Assembly: GCA_002305795.1 (NCBI GenBank)
Contig: DBRF01000005.1
Location: forward strand, 1-6,884
Source: Ruminococcaceae bacterium UBA1375
GTDB lineage: Bacteria; Bacillota; Clostridia; Oscillospirales; Ruminococcaceae
DNA length: 6,884 nt
Direction of reading: 5' to 3'
In this document: one piece after another, positions 1 through 5,061 of the stretch
Layout: each line of letters opens with the position of its first letter
Numbering within the stretch: the first letter of the stretch is position 1
Notes under the pieces: generated by a model
Told to the model about the DNA's origin: nothing
What the model saw: only the letters and a program-made list of their open reading frames with translations
Databases searched by the model: none
Position numbers and translations under genes: made by a program

Positions 1-1035
1 CAGCTGGCCAAGTGGGCGGACGCGGATTTGATTATCTATATCGGCTGCGGGGAGCGGGGCAACGAGATGACCGACGTGCTCCAGGAGTTTCCCCAGCTTC
101 ACGACCCCCGCACCGGCCTGCCGCTGATGAAGCGGACGGTGCTGATTGCCAATACCTCGGATATGCCGGTGGCGGCACGGGAAGCCTCCATCTACACCGG
201 CATTACCATTGCGGAGTATTTCCGGGATATGGGCTACCGGGTGGCGGTGATTGCCGACTCCACCTCCCGCTGGGCGGAAGCCCTGCGGGAAATGTCCGGG
301 CGGTTGGAAGAGATGCCGGGGGAAGAAGGCTACCCCGCCTACCTCTCCACCCGTCTGGCGGAGTATTACGAACGGGCAGGCAGCGTGGTTTGCCTGGGGA
401 GCGAAGGGCGTCAAGGCGCCATCACTGCCATCGGAGCAGTTTCCCCGCCCGGCGGGGACACCAGCGAGCCGGTGAGCCAGGCCACCCTGCGGATTGTCAA
501 GGTGTTCTGGGGGCTCAGCGCCGATTTGGCCTACCAGCGGCACTTCCCCGCCATCGACTGGCTGAAAAGCTATTCCCTCTACGAGGATCGGCTGGGGGAT
601 TATTTCGACACCCAGGTGTCCTCCCGCTGGCGCAGTCAGGTAGCCCAGACCAGGGCGCTGCTGCAACGGGAAGCGGAACTCAACGAAATCGTCCGGCTGG
701 TGGGCTTTGACGCCCTGGGAAAACGGGAACAGCTGATTCTGGAAGCGGCTCAGATGATCCGTGAGGACTTTTTGCAGCAGGACGCCTTCCGGGAGGTGGA
801 CCGGTACACCTCTCCCCAAAAGCAGGCCCAGATGCTGCAAATCATCCTGACCTGGTATCAGCAGGGGGTAAGCTCCCTGCAAAACCGAGCCTTGTGGGAG
901 CAGCTTCACCAGGAAGAGATGCGCACCGCCATTGCCGGCATGAAGTACCGGCCGGAAGACCAATGGGAAGAAGATTTCACTGCATTGCTGCATCAACTGG
1001 AGACCCTGTCCCAGGATGAGGAGGAAGGACTGTGA
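1..1035 (+). CDS. ntpA: V/A-type ATP synthase catalytic subunit A, C-terminal part (5' end outside window)
   Basis: Catalytic subunit of the membrane-peripheral V1/A1 headpiece; it binds and hydrolyses (or makes) ATP in the A3B3 ring. The frame is open from base 1, so the gene begins upstream. About 344 residues are visible of a family length near 590, and the Walker A P-loop lies outside the window. Visible hallmarks are GCGERGNEM (43-69), the Walker B segment VAVIADSTSRW (241-273) followed by AEALREMSGRLEEMPGEEGYPAYL-type sequence, and the adenine-site region with SPPGGDTSEP (442-471). The rest is the helical C-terminal domain. The stop TGA (1033-1035) overlaps the GTG start of subunit B, which indicates translational coupling. 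No lesion is seen in this part. The operon order A-B-D is the usual one for bacterial V-type ATPases. Whether the enzyme moves Na+ or H+ cannot be judged, because the membrane ring is not in view. Confidence 0.96.
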   Translation, partial: QLAKWADADLIIYIGCGERGNEMTDVLQEFPQLHDPRTGLPLMKRTVLIANTSDMPVAAREASIYTGITIAEYFRDMGYRVAVIADSTSRWAEALREMSGRLEEMPGEEGYPAYLSTRLAEYYERAGSVVCLGSEGRQGAITAIGAVSPPGGDTSEPVSQATLRIVKVFWGLSADLAYQRHFPAIDWLKSYSLYEDRLGDYFDTQVSSRWRSQVAQTRALLQREAELNEIVRLVGFDALGKREQLILEAAQMIREDFLQQDAFREVDRYTSPQKQAQMLQIILTWYQQGVSSLQNRALWEQLHQEEMRTAIAGMKYRPEDQWEEDFTALLHQLETLSQDEEEGL

Positions 1036-1913
1036 AGCGAGACTATAAAATCATCCGGGAGATCGTGGGCCCCCTGATGCTGGTGGACCGGGTGGAAGGG
1101 GTCACCTACGATGAGCTGGTGGAGGTGCGCACTTCCGATGGTTCCCTGCGGCTGGGCCGGGTGCTGGAGGCCCAGGGGGACACCGCCCTGGTGCAGCTCT
1201 TTGCCGGCACCCAGGGTTTGGAGCTTACCGGAACCAAAGCCCGGTTTTTGGGCCACGGTTTGGAGCTCACCGTTTCCCCGGAAATTCTGGGCCGGGTGTT
1301 TGACGGCCTGGGCCGCCCCATCGACGGAGGCGGCGCTCTGATCTCCGATACCCGCCTGAACATCAACGGCGCCCCCATCAACCCCGCCGCCCGGGACTAC
1401 CCGGCGGAGTTTATCCAAACCGGCATCTCCGCCATTGACGGGCTGAATACTTTAGTCCGGGGGCAGAAGCTGCCCATCTTTTCCGGCTCCGGCCTGCCCC
1501 ACGCCCAGCTGGCGGCCCAGATTGCCCGGCAGGCCAAGGTGCGGGGGGAAAACGAAGCCTTTGCGGTGGTGTTTGCCGCCATCGGCATCACCTTTGAGGA
1601 AGCGGAGTTTTTCCGGGAGGATTTTCGGAACACCGGCTCTTTGGAGCGTTCGGTGCTGTTTTTGAACCTGGCGGACGACCCGGCGGTGGAGCGGATTGCC
1701 ACCCCCCGGATGGCCATTACCTGCGCCGAATACCTGGCCTACACCCTGGGGATGCAGGTGCTGGTGATTCTCACCGATATGACCAACTACGTCGAAGCGC
1801 TGCGGGAGGTGTCCGCCGCCCGGAAAGAGGTGCCGGGACGGCGGGGCTACCCCGGCTATCTCTACACCGACCTGGCGTCCCTCTATGAACGGGCGGGGCG
1901 CATCCGGGGGTGA
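1032..1913 (+). CDS. ntpB: V/A-type ATP synthase subunit B, N-terminal fragment (frame broken at 1911)
   Basis: Non-catalytic nucleotide-binding subunit of the A3B3 headpiece. It starts at GTG 1032, overlapping the ntpA stop, with the ribosome binding site GAGGAAGGA at 1021-1029. The 293 residues cover the N-terminal beta-barrel and most of the nucleotide-binding domain. In place of a P-loop it has SGSGLPH (residues 151-157), the normal degenerate form in B subunits. Other marks are AAIGITFEEAEFF (182-194) and the segment around TDMTNYVEALREV (248-260). The frame ends at TGA 1911-1913 immediately after YERAGRIRG, in the middle of a conserved block. The continuation VKGSITQIPILTMPEDD is encoded one frame away from 1910. 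Joined, the two parts give about 464 residues, the normal family length. The likely explanation is one G missing from the run at 1906-1910. As written, the fragment lacks the C-terminal domain. Confidence 0.93.
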   Translation: MKRDYKIIREIVGPLMLVDRVEGVTYDELVEVRTSDGSLRLGRVLEAQGDTALVQLFAGTQGLELTGTKARFLGHGLELTVSPEILGRVFDGLGRPIDGGGALISDTRLNINGAPINPAARDYPAEFIQTGISAIDGLNTLVRGQKLPIFSGSGLPHAQLAAQIARQAKVRGENEAFAVVFAAIGITFEEAEFFREDFRNTGSLERSVLFLNLADDPAVERIATPRMAITCAEYLAYTLGMQVLVILTDMTNYVEALREVSAARKEVPGRRGYPGYLYTDLASLYERAGRIRG

Positions 1914-2425
1914 AGGGCTCCATCACCCAAATTCCCATCCTCACCATGCCGGAGGACGACAAAACCCACCCCATCCCCGACCTTACCGGGTACATTACCG
2001 AAGGGCAGATTATTCTCTCCCGGGACCTGTACCATAAAGGAATCCAGCCCCCCATTGACGTGCTGCCTTCTCTGTCCCGGCTGAAGAACAAGGGAATCGG
2101 CAAGGGAAAAACCCGGGAGGACCACGCCGACACCATGAACCAGCTCTTTTCCGCCTACGCCAGAGGCAAGCAGGCCATGGAACTGGCGGTGGTGCTGGGG
2201 GAATCGGCGGTGTCCCCCACCGACCGGATGTACGCCGCCTTTGCCCAGGCCTTTGAGGAGCAGTATGTCTCCCAGGGCTACCACACCGACCGGAGCATGG
2301 AAGAGACCCTCTCCATCGGCTGGAAGCTGCTGGCCATGCTGCCCAAGTCGGAGCTGAAGCGAATCCATCCGGAATATCTGGAACAGTATCTCCCCAAGGA
2401 AGGTGATGCCTTATCGCCACCGTAA
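1910..2425 (+). CDS. ntpB: V/A-type ATP synthase subunit B, C-terminal fragment (continuation in shifted frame)
   Basis: This is the second part of the same B subunit, in a different frame from the first. It begins with VKGSITQIPILTMPEDD, then HPIPDLTGYITEGQI and the IQPPIDVLPSLSRLK block. The C-terminal helical domain follows, with KTREDHADTMNQLF, ELAVVLGE and LPKSELKRIHPEYLEQYLP. All of these are conserved B-subunit blocks. The only start available at the break is GTG 1910, which overlaps the upstream TGA as GTGA. There is no clear ribosome binding site before it, so independent translation would depend on coupling. The alternatives are one gene with a base missing from the G run (preferred), a genuine pseudogene, a split gene, or a -1 frameshift. 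The 3' end reads on to TAA 2423-2425, past the point where subunit D coding begins. Confidence 0.9.
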   Translation: MKGSITQIPILTMPEDDKTHPIPDLTGYITEGQIILSRDLYHKGIQPPIDVLPSLSRLKNKGIGKGKTREDHADTMNQLFSAYARGKQAMELAVVLGESAVSPTDRMYAAFAQAFEEQYVSQGYHTDRSMEETLSIGWKLLAMLPKSELKRIHPEYLEQYLPKEGDALSPP

Positions 2426-3036
2426 ACCCCACCCGGCTGGAGCTGGACAAAACCAAAAAGCGCCTGGCCACCGCCAGGCGGGGCCATAAGCTGCTGAAAG
2501 ATAAGCAGGACGAGATGGCCCGGCAGTACATGGAGTACCACCGCCGCTGGCTGAAGCTGCATCGGGAGATAGAAACCGCTTTGGGGCAGGCTTCCCGCTC
2601 TATGCTGCTGGCGCAGGCGGAGATGGGGCAGGCGGCCCTTACCGAAGCTCTGCTGCTCACCGCCGCAGGGCAGGAGCCGGACTGCGCCACCACCCATTTG
2701 ATGAACCTTCAGGTGCCTGCCATCTCTTATCCAGCGCCACAAACCGGCATCGGTTACGGCTTTGCCTTTACCTCCCCGGAACTGGACGGGGCGGTGCAGG
2801 GATTGCAGCAGCTTCTGCCCAAGCTCTATGAGCTGGCCCAGGTGAACAAAATCTGCGAGATGCTTTCCGATGAAATGGAGCGCACCCGGCGGCGGGTCAA
2901 TGCCTTGGAATATGTGATGATTCCCGAAATGGAACAGACCATCCGCACCATTTCCATGAAGCTGGAGGACAACGAGCGCTCCAACCTCACCCGCCTGCGG
3001 AAGGTCAAGGAAATGCTGGCCCGGCAGCGGGCTTAA
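2413..3036 (+). CDS. ntpD: V/A-type ATP synthase subunit D (central stalk), start codon disturbed
   Basis: Subunit D forms the coiled-coil central rotor shaft inside the A3B3 ring. Conserved coding in this frame begins at 2413 with IATVNPTRLELDKTKKRLATA and continues through ARRGHKLLKDKQDEM, the signature N-terminal helix. The C-terminal helix runs from about 2821 and includes RTRRRVNALEYVMIPEM (2881-2931) and ends in LRKVKEMLARQRA. From 2413 the protein is about 207 residues, the usual family length. The frame has no ATG, GTG or TTG between the stop at 2404 and ATG 2515. Starting at 2515 would remove the signature helix. ATG 2406, preceded by AAGGAAGG (2396-2403), is out of frame by one base; removing one T from 2411-2412 would give M-P-I-A-T-V-N-P-T-R. 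An ATC start at 2413, 9 nt after AAGGAAGG, is the other possibility. The boundary is therefore uncertain, but the identity is not. Confidence 0.9.
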   Translation: MATVNPTRLELDKTKKRLATARRGHKLLKDKQDEMARQYMEYHRRWLKLHREIETALGQASRSMLLAQAEMGQAALTEALLLTAAGQEPDCATTHLMNLQVPAISYPAPQTGIGYGFAFTSPELDGAVQGLQQLLPKLYELAQVNKICEMLSDEMERTRRRVNALEYVMIPEMEQTIRTISMKLEDNERSNLTRLRKVKEMLARQRA

Positions 3037-3040
3037 TCCA

Positions 3041-3086
3041 AAAAGAACAGCCACCGGAATCAAATCTTCCGATGGCTGGATTTTTT
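3041..3086. terminator. Bidirectional rho-independent terminator between ntpD and the Nudix gene
   Basis: The arms are 3048-3059 and 3067-3078 (CAGCCACCGGAA and TTCCGATGGCTG), a 12-bp stem with one C-A mismatch and a 7-nt loop. On the + strand it is followed by GATTTTTT (3079-3086). On the - strand the mismatch becomes a G-U pair and the stem is followed by TTCTTTTT. It can therefore end both the ATPase operon and the convergent nitroreductase-Nudix operon. It starts 12 nt after the ntpD stop codon. Confidence 0.9.
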
Positions 3087-3100
3087 ATGTGGAATTTATT

Positions 3101-3210
3101 TACCTATAAAAAGTCCGTTGAGTTTCCCTCGATTTTTGCGAAGCAAAATGGCCGGCCGGACATTGGACGGCCAAGAGGGGAACTGTAATGATTGCCTTCG
3201 GTAATCATTA
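3101..3210 (+). repeat. Structured intergenic element, copy 1 (three-way junction plus hairpin)
   Basis: The element starts near TACC (3101) and has GTCCGTTG at 3113-3120. Stem P1 pairs 3121-3130 with 3175-3184 (AGTTTCCCTC/GAGGGGAACT, 10 pairs including one T-G wobble). Inside it, after a 3-nt linker, are P2 (3134-3139 with 3143-3148, loop GAA) and, with no linker, P3 (3149-3154 with 3168-3173, extended inside). One A (3174) leads back to P1. GTAAT (3185-3189) then runs into P4 (3186-3196 with 3200-3210, 11 pairs, loop TTC). A copy with the same architecture lies at 6751-6874. Wobble pairs in P1 and P4 would be A-C mismatches on the - strand, which favours + strand RNA. P4 covers the stop codon of the convergent Nudix gene. 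I do not recognise the family; it could be a small RNA, a cis element or a mobile palindromic repeat. Confidence 0.75.
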
Positions 3211-3879
3211 TACAACGGTAATGCCGTATTCCGGGTGGGTGCGCAAAAATTCCATGGCACGGGTGATGAATTTGGGGTGGTCGAAGGCAATGCCTTGGTT
3301 GTCCAGCTCCACCACCGTATGGCGCTGCATCCGTCCCCGGCGCTCTTCCACCAGCTTCACCTGTGCGGTGAGGGTTTCCGGTCCGGTGAGGCGGATCAGG
3401 TGCTCCGATTCCGTGACGGTAATTTCCCCTTCCGTTTTGGTGGATTGGGTCAAATCCAGATATTCCAGGGTAAACAGGGCGGCATCGTCGGCATCGTCCC
3501 CCGCTACGGCGGGAAGGGTTTCCCCCTCCACCACCGCCAGGTAGGCACAGCTCATCACCCAGGTCCGGGGGTCCCGGCCGGGGTCGGAGAAAAAGTACAG
3601 CTGGGTGGGGAGCAGGCCGGACAGGCCGGTTTCTTCCTCCAGTTCCCGGAGCACGGCGGCTTCGGTGTTTTCGTCGGGGTTCACAAATCCCCCCGGCAGC
3701 GCCCACATCCCCAGGCAGGGATGGCCGCCCCGGCGCACCATCAACAGTTTGGGCAGGCCGGTTTTGGGCTTGAGCAGCAGCAAAATGTCTACGGTGACCG
3801 AGGGACGGGGGTAGTCCCCGGGACGGTAGGCCGCCAAAAATTCCGCTTCGGTCAATCCGTTTTTATCACGCAACTCCAT
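3208..3879 (-). CDS. Nudix hydrolase, ADP-ribose-pyrophosphatase-like
   Basis: Predicted 223-residue Nudix enzyme that would hydrolyse a nucleoside diphosphate linked to another group; the substrate is unknown. The Nudix box is complete: G64-x5-E70-x7-R78-E-L-x-E82-E83-x-G85-L86. GMWALPGGFV precedes it. SDPGRDPRTWVMSCAYLA (98-115) and GDDADDAALF (127-136) resemble the ADP-ribose pyrophosphatase-like branch (COG1051 type). IAFDHPKFITRAMEFLR near the end is also typical of that branch. An extra segment of about 45 residues precedes it. The start chosen is ATG 3879, 6 nt after AAAGGAGG. A longer frame reaching 3915 adds 12 residues without a good ribosome binding site. The gene begins inside the 3' end of the nitroreductase gene (14-nt overlap), so the two are co-transcribed and coupled. 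It is not an NrtR-type regulator as far as can be seen, because no winged-helix domain is evident. Confidence 0.9.
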   Translation of the reverse strand: MELRDKNGLTEAEFLAAYRPGDYPRPSVTVDILLLLKPKTGLPKLLMVRRGGHPCLGMWALPGGFVNPDENTEAAVLRELEEETGLSGLLPTQLYFFSDPGRDPRTWVMSCAYLAVVEGETLPAVAGDDADDAALFTLEYLDLTQSTKTEGEITVTESEHLIRLTGPETLTAQVKLVEERRGRMQRHTVVELDNQGIAFDHPKFITRAMEFLRTHPEYGITVV

Positions 3880-4684
3880 GAGAATCCTCCTTTGCCGGTT
3901 GGGCTTGATGTGCATCGGTTTCCCCGATGGTGTTGACGAAACACACCTTCTGGTCTTCCAAAACCCGGATTTCCCCGTGGCAGGAAGGCAGGCTGTTCAC
4001 CGCCAGCTCAAAGTGGAGGGTGCCGATGCCGGTGCTCACTTCCTGGCCGGGCTGGGCGGTGAAGAAAGCGGTTGTGTCCTTTAGCCGGATGGCCTCCTCG
4101 TACCGGTTGGCGTTGCCGGGGGCCTTGTGAAAATATTCCAACCCCAGGTGGAACCAGTAGGGAATGTCCAGCCGGTCGGAACGGAACATTTTGTCAAAGG
4201 ACTTGCTGTGGAGCTTGCGCATCTGGTGGATGGTGCCTTCCCGCAGGCTGCGGATGGGGTTGACCCGTCCGAACAACAGCACCGCCAGGGGCTTCTCTTC
4301 GCTGTCCGGAAACAGCAGTTCCGCCAGTTTTTCCCGGTCGAACCGGTCCATTTCCCAGCAGCAGCCCAGCCGCAGGGAGGTGAGATACAGCGCCAGCTGC
4401 TGGCCGAAGTACCCGGTTTTGCCCCGGTTCATGGGGGTGTCCTCCTTGGCGCTGATAACGTAGTAGTAGTGGGCGAAGCGGAAAAAGCCCTTGCCCCGCT
4501 TGAAACTCTCAAACAGCAGCTTGGGCTGGTCGAACCGGGTGAAGGTCAAACCGGACTGTGCGGCCAGTTCCTCCGCCGCCTGCTGGACCAGCACCAGCTC
4601 TTCCTGGGAAGGAAGCTGAGGGGAAAAGGTCCGCCGGGACTGGAACCCAGGGACATAATCCGCTAATTTATTTTTATCCAACAT
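3866..4684 (-). CDS. Nitroreductase-family protein (TM1586-like)
   Basis: Predicted FMN-dependent NAD(P)H oxidoreductase of 272 residues; the physiological substrate is unknown. The N-terminal SRRTFS (16-21) matches the RRS/RRT phosphate-contact motif of nitroreductases. GYFGQQLALYLTSLRLGCCWE (91-111) matches the GxxxQNLxLxAxxLGLGTxW helix. In the second half, KAPGNANRYEEAIRL (187-201) resembles the APSAxNRQPW motif and TGIGTLHFELA (218-228) the terminal conserved strand-helix. The apparent repetition of nitroreductase motifs and the length point to the TM1586 type (Pfam PF14512) rather than the short NfsA/NfsB types. ATG 4684 is preceded by AAAGGAG at 4693-4699 (8-nt spacing) and a strong promoter. 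No signal peptide or membrane segment is seen, so it is likely cytosolic. The gene is first in a two-gene operon with the Nudix hydrolase. Confidence 0.82.
   Translation of the reverse strand: MLDKNKLADYVPGFQSRRTFSPQLPSQEELVLVQQAAEELAAQSGLTFTRFDQPKLLFESFKRGKGFFRFAHYYYVISAKEDTPMNRGKTGYFGQQLALYLTSLRLGCCWEMDRFDREKLAELLFPDSEEKPLAVLLFGRVNPIRSLREGTIHQMRKLHSKSFDKMFRSDRLDIPYWFHLGLEYFHKAPGNANRYEEAIRLKDTTAFFTAQPGQEVSTGIGTLHFELAVNSLPSCHGEIRVLEDQKVCFVNTIGETDAHQAQPAKEDSHGVA
3886..3893 (-). promoter_or_regulatory. Ribosome binding site of the Nudix gene
   Basis: AAAGGAGG on the - strand, 6 nt before ATG 3879. It fixes the start against the longer frame beginning at 3915. It lies within the last codons region of the preceding nitroreductase operon partner's overlap zone. 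Confidence 0.85.
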
Positions 4685-4720
4685 GGAACTCGCTCCTTTG
4701 AAAACTAAATCGTCATAATG

Positions 4721-4754
4721 GTTACGATTCGTTACTTTTAGTATACCATGGTAT
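4721..4754. promoter_or_regulatory. Candidate operator: two palindromes over the promoter and start site
   Basis: A perfect 12-bp palindrome ATACCATGGTAT (4743-4754) covers part of the -10 hexamer and the adjacent spacer. A second near-palindrome, GTTACGATTCGTTAC (4721-4735; 7-bp arms, one mismatch), covers the expected start of transcription. The GTTAC motifs also form a direct repeat 10 bp apart. Position suggests a repressor site. MarR- or HxlR-type repressors often control nitroreductase genes, but no regulator gene is present here, so this is inference. Confidence 0.45.
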
Positions 4755-4768
4755 TCCAGTTTTGTAAA
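4740..4768 (-). promoter_or_regulatory. Sigma-70-type promoter of the nitroreductase-Nudix operon
   Basis: Read on the - strand: -35 TTTACA (4763-4768), a 17-bp spacer, and -10 TATACT (4740-4745) preceded by TGG, an extended -10. Each hexamer matches consensus at 5 of 6 positions. The expected transcription start is near 4733, giving a leader of about 49 nt to ATG 4684. Confidence 0.82.
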
Positions 4769-4941
4769 CTGCTTTCACAGAAAGTTTGCAAAAACAGCCC
4801 GGCGCTTTTTCCTTGCATCCGCTTTGGAATTTGTTTATCATGGAAGGAGAAATTGGGGCAGGAAAGGAAGAAGGTGGTTTTTTTGCTGCGGCAGCTTTGG
4901 CATGGGAGATGAAACAGGCCGGAACAGGGGTGCGCATGGGA

Positions 4942-4970
4942 TTGCCGCCGGCGGGTATTTTTGGTACAAT
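4942..4970 (+). promoter_or_regulatory. Sigma-70-type promoter of the aldo/keto reductase gene
   Basis: -35 TTGCCG (4942-4947, 4 of 6 matches), a 17-bp spacer, and -10 TACAAT (4965-4970, 5 of 6), preceded by TGG as an extended -10. The start is expected near 4977, giving a leader of about 85 nt. Confidence 0.65.
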
Positions 4971-4986
4971 AAAGGAAAGAGACGGC

Positions 4987-5008
4987 GCAGCGGGAGCAAT
5001 TCCGCTGC
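4987..5008 (+). other. Leader stem-loop with GCAA tetraloop
   Basis: GCAGCGGGA (4987-4995) pairs with TTCCGCTGC (5000-5008), nine pairs with one G-T wobble, capped by GCAA, a GNRA-type loop. It lies about 10 nt from the predicted 5' end of the aldo/keto reductase transcript. No U-tract follows, so it is not a terminator. It may stabilise the mRNA 5' end; no riboswitch class is recognised. Confidence 0.5.
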
Positions 5009-5061
5009 CTTCCTGAAAAAACGTCCCTCATTTTCACCCATATTGCAAGGAGGAACCGGAT

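Larger units (their letters stand above)
4769..5061. other. Intergenic region between divergent nitroreductase and aldo/keto reductase genes
   Basis: The full gap between the two start codons is 377 bp. This part holds the aldo/keto reductase promoter (4942-4970), its leader hairpin (4987-5008) and its ribosome binding site (5047-5053). Between about 4770 and 4941 I see no gene. The short open frames there lack both ribosome binding sites and recognisable sequence. A weak promoter-like pair TTGCAT (4813-4818) and TATCAT (4836-4841), 17 bp apart, is present on the + strand. Confidence 0.6.

Noticed and set aside
2010..3063. Long - strand open frames opposite ntpB and ntpD (2010-2693 and 2278-3063)
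   Set aside because: They oppose clearly conserved ATPase sequence, have no recognisable motif, and one runs through the terminator hairpin.
3151..3173. GGCCGGCC palindrome as a CRISPR, attachment or recombination site
   Set aside because: There is no repeat-spacer periodicity and no integrase nearby. The palindrome is part of arm P3 of the structured element.
3115..3218. Possible outer stem CCGTTG (3115-3120) with CAACGG (3213-3218) enclosing all of copy 1
   Set aside because: Copy 2 keeps the left strand (6764-6769), but no CAACGG follows its P4 within the window, and the right strand of copy 1 lies in Nudix coding sequence. It is probably chance.
3849..3915. Longer Nudix start at 3915, 12 residues upstream
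   Set aside because: The AAAGGAGG at 3886-3893 is perfectly placed for ATG 3879, and the extra residues show no family similarity.
4813..4841. Promoter-like pair TTGCAT and TATCAT with a 17-bp spacer
   Set aside because: The -35 hexamer matches only 3 of 6 positions and a better promoter lies closer to the gene at 4942-4970. Kept only as a possible weak second start.
4786..5016. A 76-codon + strand open frame in the nitroreductase-aldo/keto reductase gap
   Set aside because: There is no ribosome binding site at its start, no recognisable sequence, and it runs through the promoter and leader hairpin of the aldo/keto reductase gene.
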